Below are positions 58,785 to 64,000 of a stretch of 64,000 nucleotides of DNA, one piece after another (the first letter of the stretch is position 1; each line of letters opens with the position of its first letter). The stretch comes from Ganoderma boninense. Its lineage: Eukaryota; Basidiomycota; Agaricomycetes; Polyporales; Polyporaceae. Location of the stretch: contig CM035307.1 in assembly GCA_002900995.3 (NCBI GenBank), positions 2,666,001 through 2,730,000 of the forward strand, written 5' to 3'. Below the pieces are notes generated by a model. That model had not been told where the DNA came from, did no database searches, and was given only the letters and a program-made list of their open reading frames with translations. The position numbers and the translations under genes were made by a program.

Positions 58785-59538
58785 TTACGCGGTCGACGGT
58801 GGATGAGCAGTGGCGACCGTCTGGCCGGTCGCCGCGCTCTGGGAGACGTCAATGAAGCCGGACTTCTTTGGGTTGCCCGACTTGGTTCGCTTGTTCCTGT
58901 AGTCCCGAATGGCGGATCGAATGGCATCCTCAGCGAGCACTAAGTTTGAAACAAGTCAGCGAGGACATGGTTGAACGAGGACACGGCGGACGCACTGGAG
59001 CAGTGGAGTTTGACCGGGGGTAGACACAACTCCTTCGCAATCTCAGTGTTTTTGATCTTCTCCGCATCCTCCAACGACAGCCCTTTGACCCGCTCGGTCA
59101 TATACGAGCTGGACGCAATGGCACTCCCGCATCCGAACGTCTTGAACTTGACGTCTGAGATGATTCCGTTCTCGTCCACCCGGATTTGCAGCTTCATGAC
59201 ATCGCCGCACCTAAACGCCGGGGAGTGGGTCAGCGGGGCTGACAAGCTACAGCGACCCTGAGAGGCAGGTAAAATAGACGTACGCAGGGGCCCCAACAAG
59301 GCCAGTGCCAACATCAATGTCGTTCTTGGGGAGAGACCCGACCTGGGGGAGGGAGGGCGCGTGAGTTATCTGATAACCGTTGGGGAAGTCCAGGCGGGGC
59401 CAGGCATACGTTTCTGGGCTTCTCGTAGTGTGAGATCACTTTCTCGTGGTAGCCGCGGGCAAGGATGGGCCTCGGAGCAAGGGTGCTTGCGCGGGAGGTG
59501 GCGTTTGCGAGAGTCTTTGTGAGTGACGAGCGCAACAT
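58785..59538 (-). CDS. ISU1: Mitochondrial iron-sulfur cluster scaffold IscU/Isu1
   Basis: This is the scaffold on which Nfs1 and frataxin build [2Fe-2S] clusters. ATG 59538 gives a presequence (MLRSSLTKTLANATSRASTL). The mature part starts at YHEKVISHYEKPRNVGSLPK, then VGTGLVGAPACGDVMKLQI (first Cys ligand), VKFKTFGCGSAIASSSYMTE (second Cys) and ELCLPPVKLHCSMLAEDAIR (third Cys plus the LPPVK motif recognised by the Hsp70 Ssq1). The C-terminus extends about 25 residues past the usual end (KSGNPKKSGFIDVS...). Four or five exons join in frame. It is divergent from GPC1, with 319 bp between the ATGs. Confidence 0.95.
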
Positions 59539-59857
59539 GATGGGTGGTGGTGAGGGTGAGAGGGAAAGGTGCCTGCGACGGGATTCGCTGACCCTCGTCC
59601 GTGCGTCGTCGGCCGGCTCCTCTCCAATGGGGCCACGTGGCGCGGAGCCTCACGTGAAGGCTGCTTACATGTGCAGTGGGCGCTTCCGGATGCGGGGTGT
59701 GGGAGGAGTGTGATTTCGGCTGTGACGGTTGTCCACTCGAGGACGAACGCGTCGCACATGCGTCGTCCGTGGCTTGTCGACCCGCCCCTGCTTTCACCTC
59801 CCCCCTCGCTCTAAATCTCCTAAAGCTCCCGTCGTCTCACGTTCCCCGGCCTCTGCC
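59539..59857. promoter_or_regulatory. Divergent promoter ISU1 / GPC1
   Basis: 319 bp shared by the two genes, GC-rich with CT tracts on the GPC1 side. No TATA box is seen. Confidence 0.4.
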
Positions 59858-61727
59858 ATGGCCACTCTGTCTTCCTCCCGTCCCCCATCTCCCCCGCCCC
59901 CCGCCCGACGGCGCGACAGCTCAAACGGGTCCTTCTCCATCCCCTTTGAACGCTTCGTCAAAGACGAAATATCCGACTGGGCGAGCGGCTTTACTCTCCT
60001 CGGTGCGTCCCTCTATATTCCCCTCGTTATCGAGCGTGATTGACGCGTCGTGGCAGACACTATGGAGACTTATTTCGACTCCCATCTCGATCTCCTCCAG
60101 CGCAATCTTGCGAAGACTAGCGACCGTCTCAAGCTCCGCGCAGAGGAAACGCTTCAGGACCTCAAGAAAGACGTCCTCAAGGATGGTGTTCTCAGAATAA
60201 TGCCCTCGTCCAACATCCAGCTCGAACGCGAGGTTCAGCGGTACAAGATCAAGGTAGGCGAACGTGCGCCGGAAGCGGCTCTGCTATCCTCCGTTTCTAA
60301 CCCCGCGCGTTCTTTCTATAGGTCTCCCAACGTCTGCTCAAGGTCACCCAGACCTGGCATTCCGCCAAAGTCGTCCGGACCCGAGAGAAGGTCACATTCT
60401 TCCTGGGTGTAATGTCCTTGCTCTTCACCGCTTTGCTCTACGGCATGGCGCCCGAGTACGTTTCCTTGTCCAACGTTTCTGAAATGATTCTTAACCACCT
60501 TTTAGATGGATACATGTCGCATATACAGTCCAAGCGGCGTACTACCTTCCGATGCGCGTATACAAGTATAAGAAACGCGCCTGGCACTATTTCCTCTTCG
60601 ACCTCTGCTACTATATCAACATTCTCGACCTCATATTCATCTGGGTGATGCCGGACAGTGCAGCTCTGTTCGTTGCTTGCTACTGTCTCTCCTTGGGGTC
60701 CCTGGCTAGCGCGGTCATCACTTGGAGGAATAGTCTTGTATTCCACGACTGGGACAAGGTTACCTCCCTCTTCATTCACATCTACCCGCCTCTCGTCTTC
60801 TCCGTCATTCGGTACGTCTATAACTCTCGCACAGTTGATGTCTCGGCTGACCGTGAAGCAAGGCACTATTACCCCGACGCTAAGCAACGATTCCCCGCGC
60901 TACGTGACGTGCCGCATTTGCAACCATTCCGTGCACTGCTGTTGAGCAGCATCATTTGTGAGGCGGTTGCTTATCTTGTTGTGACTTCAGCTGATTTTCC
61001 GAGTAGACCTCATTTGGCAATTGCTCTATTGGAAGGTAAGCTCGGGTTGCCGCAGTTCCGATCGGGTGATGCTAAACCCTTTTGCAGTACGTTCTCATCG
61101 ACCGCCGTGCGAAGGTCCAGTCCGGGCAGAGGATTACCTCTTTCATGTGGCTGCTCAACGATAAGCGCGGTGCGATTGGCTGTACCCTTGCAAAAATTCC
61201 ACCAGACCAGAGGGAGATATCGTTCATGGGTGGACAACTCTGTACGTCGACCTCTGTCTGTGCTCAATATAAGAGAGATCTTTGACCAACTTGAGTGCAG
61301 TGTACTCGATTATCACGGAGTTGCCTGCCGTTTTCCTGTTGTACGATAGCGCATTTTGGAGCTCCGCCTACATCTTCCTTCTCTTCGCTGTCTCTGTCTG
61401 GAATGGTGGAGGGTTCTATATCGAAGTATTTGGTCGCAAGTGAGTATCCGGTTCGGAATATTCGTACCGATGACTGACGCTGAACATCACCGTGCTTCTA
61501 GGTTCGAACGGGAACTTGAAGCACTGCGCAAGGAACTTGCAGAGGTCAATGCGCGCTCCGAACGCTCCAGTCCCACGCTTGGGCCGCAGAGCGACGACGA
61601 TATGGCCACCCTCAACGGGTCTCCCAATAGCCTGTCTCCAATCGTTACCGCTGTCGAAGTTTCCGACGCAAATATCCCGCCTATCACTAGTAACGAGTCC
61701 TCCTGCACGCCCTCGGGTGCACAGTAA
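59858..61727 (+). CDS. GPC1: Glycerophosphocholine acyltransferase Gpc1
   Basis: This multi-pass membrane enzyme (DUF2838 family) acylates glycerophosphocholine to lysophosphatidylcholine with acyl-CoA. ATG 59858 leads through a Pro/Ser-rich start to FERFVKDEISDWASGFTLL. Further on are QRLLKVTQTWHSAKVVRTRE and KVTFFLGVMSLLFTALLYG, then YLPMRVYKYKKRAWHYFLFD, LCYYINILDLIFIWV and FVACYCLSLGSLASAVITWR. NSLVFHDWDKVTSLFIHIYP, LVFSVIR and FLLYDSAFWSSAYIFLLFAV follow. The RVYxYKKRxWHYFLFDxCY and HDxDKVTSxFIHxxP blocks are the family signature. The cytosolic tail is a coiled coil plus Ser-rich end (stop 61725-61727). About seven introns are present. Confidence 0.93.
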
Positions 61728-62278
61728 TGGCCACTCACGATATGATGATGTCTCGACTTTGCTTTTCCCTGTCCGTTAGAATCTAAGATGTATCACGACA
61801 TGTAATGACTATACTCCGACGGTTTCTGTCCTCTCTATGACCTACACGCTCGAGACGTTCGTAGAATATGCGCTACCAGTGACTACCGTGGCCCAAATCC
61901 CACCTCTGTTGAATATCTATTATATCACTGCTATTCCCGTTCTCCTTGTTACTGTAGAGACTGCGTTGTAGTTGTTGGGATACCCCCGCGTTCTAGTGAT
62001 AATTCCTTTTGTTGCATGTGTCCTGCACCAGTTGCGACTTAGACAGGTCTAGGGACTACGCTCGATGACAGGGTTCATCTCGCATGCGCTTGTATGTTGA
62101 GTACTTGCCGTATTTATTCGCGCCCCTAGTTGGATGCATGAATGAGTCTTGGTGACATTTCTGAGTCGTTTCCCCAGTACGACGGTTACCCCCACCTGTT
62201 CGGGGACTATGATTTGGTCCCTCAACGTTCTCTGAGCCACTTGCAACGATGGATTTGATTAAACGGAAGAGGCTCCTG
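61728..62278. other. Convergent spacer GPC1 / TAD1
   Basis: 550 bp between two gene ends, AT-richer than its surroundings. No gene, RNA or repeat is supported. Confidence 0.4.
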
Positions 62279-63724
62279 TCAAGTAAACGCCTCCCATTCA
62301 CGTCCACTTGTCAACCACCCTTCGAAAGGGCCGCTGGATCCCTTGAGAAGGGCTCTTGCTGCATTATAGCCAGCGTCACGTTGTTTCGCATCGAAGTAGG
62401 TGTGTTCTCTGTAAGGTAAAGGGTATGCGTCGACGCCCATGAATGATGCAACTTTCTACTCACGGGACTAGTGATACATCCAGCTTGGCCGCGACCTCCT
62501 TGAACAAACCATACAAGGCAAGCTTGGACAGCACCGGCCTGAAGAAACAGAACCACTGGATATCAACCCCGGGAAGGATGCTATCTACGAGACTACAACC
62601 GACAAACCTGAACTTGGGATTGTGGCGATGCTTTGGCGATATACCACGACGAAGACCGTTGATGAGAACCTCACTGGCTCTCGTCGACTCCGCGATGTAA
62701 CAGAGGGCTTCCATCTCTAAATCAGTGACGTTCTTCTCTTATATTTGGCTGGCCCCCTTACAGTCATTACATCCACTCGTCACACCTGATCCAAGAGTCG
62801 AGCGCGAGTGTGGGTACGGAACAGACGTGAACTCGACAGCAGGATCATTCAGCCGGAAAAGAGCCGGCAAGCCTGTTAGATCGTCGATTCAGTTCTACGC
62901 TGCATAACCCGCACTGTACGAACCCGCTATCGAACGCAGCCTCGCGTGCAAGGCCCTCTGGCAGTCCTCGAGGACGACCGGGTGCATGGGCTGCGTGACC
63001 TCTCCGACGATCACGCGATTGATGTACACGGGGCGCAGGAGGCGCGACGCGAGAGCACCCTGGATGCCCAACACGTTCCATGCCGCGATCTTGTCGCTGC
63101 ACGACATGGACAGCGTCGGCGGCGAGTCCGCGCGGCCGGGCTTCGTGCGGAGCACGCCGTACAGCGAGTAGTTGTCGCGCCCTCGGGAGGCGGTGCCCGG
63201 CGGGAGCTCCGGGAATGGGGCTGAGTCCTTCAGGCAGCCATCTCGGCGTCCTGGGATGACGCCAGATGTCGGGTGGAGGCGTCCCCACCTGTTGGAGCAG
63301 TTAAAGTCAGATAGGCAGCGGATTTGGAGGATGCAGTGGATCGCTTACACGGTACTGTGGAGACGTACATGTCGAGCTTGACGTCGGCCTTCAGCGCGTA
63401 TTTTCCGTCTTGGCCTTTCGATATCCACCGTGTCTGTGCGTCACTGCTGCAGCTCCGCAAAATCTCCTCGAGGAGCCACCGGATGGCGCCTCTCCGAGCG
63501 AGGACCTCTGCATGGCTATCGTGCAGAGCATCCCCGTTCTGGGGCATTCGAGCAGCTGGCAGACATTTGGACCCGGTCCCGAGAGAAATGACCTTGATGT
63601 GTTCGCCGTCGCTGAGCACGAACCCAGCTAAAATTGTGAACTGGCCGTCCGGCGGCCTGAATTTCAGCTCGGTGTATGTCGAAATCACGCGTAAAGCGAC
63701 GTTATCTGCGGAGTGGTTCACCAT
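62279..63724 (-). CDS. TAD1: tRNA-specific adenosine deaminase Tad1 (ADAR-type domain)
   Basis: Tad1 converts A37 to inosine in eukaryotic tRNA-Ala. From ATG 63724 the deaminase core reads FTILAGFVLSDGEHIKVISL, GTGSKCLPAARM, then the zinc/catalytic HAEVLARRG (His and proton-shuttle Glu) and YVSTVPC (first Cys ligand). Later come SMSCSDKIAAWNVLGIQGAL (second Cys), RLLRPVYINRVIVGE, PHSRSTLG and EVLINGLRRGISPKHRHNPK, ending FEGWLTSGREWEAFT. The gene has four or five introns. One C seems missing near 63229-63240: the frame ends at AEMAA although LKDSAPFPELPPG continues one frame over. The family call is strong. Confidence 0.92.
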
Positions 63725-64000
63725 TCATAGCCAGACGTGCAAGGTGGGGCAACGGAGAGCGGAGGGGGAGGTGGGGTATGGTGGCAGTTCAGAACGTTCA
63801 GAGGCGGTGGAGCGTCGGGTGACCGAAGTGGCGCGGGCGGCCCGGGAGAGTTCAGCGCTTGTACGTTCTGCGAGCTTGAGCTTGCCCACTCTCCACCACC
63901 GTACGGTTCCTCAGCAAGAACCGCAGCAGCACGAAAGGTTCGCCTGCCGCGTGTGGGGGAGGGAGGAAGGACTTTGGCGACCGAAACCGTCTACGATAGT
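63725..64000. other. TAD1 upstream region at the window edge
   Basis: 276 bp of purine-rich then mixed DNA. It holds the TAD1 promoter; the next gene is outside the window. Confidence 0.35.

Overview
The window is nuclear DNA of a filamentous basidiomycete, most likely an agaricomycete. It is gene-dense and GC-rich, and genes on both strands are cut by many introns of about 50-70 nt with GT-AG borders. The products belong to fungal families in their basidiomycete form: an Ssk1 response regulator, Sfa1, a NIPA transporter, Sec12, Epl1 and Hbs1. I see no virus, CRISPR array, rRNA or tRNA. About 29 genes can be recognised or supported, plus one weak small gene. Gene boundaries come from ATGs, splice sites and family resemblance read by eye.

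Layout. 0.1-10 kb, all minus strand: SSK1 (osmostress signalling), ARS2/SERRATE (RNA maturation) and ESF2 (ribosome biogenesis). 10-24 kb: a coiled-coil protein, a PIP-box/SQ-rich protein, divergent dUTPase, a secreted M43 metalloprotease, divergent mitochondrial GatC and mS34, an Atg37/ACBD5-like acyl-CoA-binding membrane protein, a MYND protein and S-(hydroxymethyl)glutathione dehydrogenase. 24-34 kb: VFA1, an equilibrative nucleoside transporter, a long HBS1 gene carrying a MITE-derived intron, and mitochondrial SSB (RIM1). 34-49 kb: a UPF0303 protein, ALE1 lysophospholipid acyltransferase, TAF9, SEC12, a NIPA-type Mg transporter, a one-TM orphan and WDR89. 49-64 kb: MCC2, EPL1, a possible small gene, PRP31, ISU1, GPC1 and TAD1.

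The genes are mainly housekeeping and do not form one pathway. Some neighbours make functional sense. dUTPase and the PIP-box protein share a divergent promoter with two MluI cell-cycle boxes. GatC and mS34, both for mitochondrial translation, share a 179-bp promoter. GPC1 and ALE1, about 20 kb apart, would catalyse successive steps from glycerophosphocholine to phosphatidylcholine.

The most notable observation is a 383-bp terminal-inverted-repeat element with a TA target duplication just upstream of the Hbs1 P-loop. It behaves exactly as an intron: the splice donor lies in the inverted repeat and the acceptor AG comes from host DNA, so the reading frame is kept. A second theme is single-base frame breaks in several otherwise well conserved genes (SSK1, dUTPase, GatC, the nucleoside transporter, HBS1, WDR89, TAD1). 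These look like assembly indels more than real pseudogenes, although the transporter has five.
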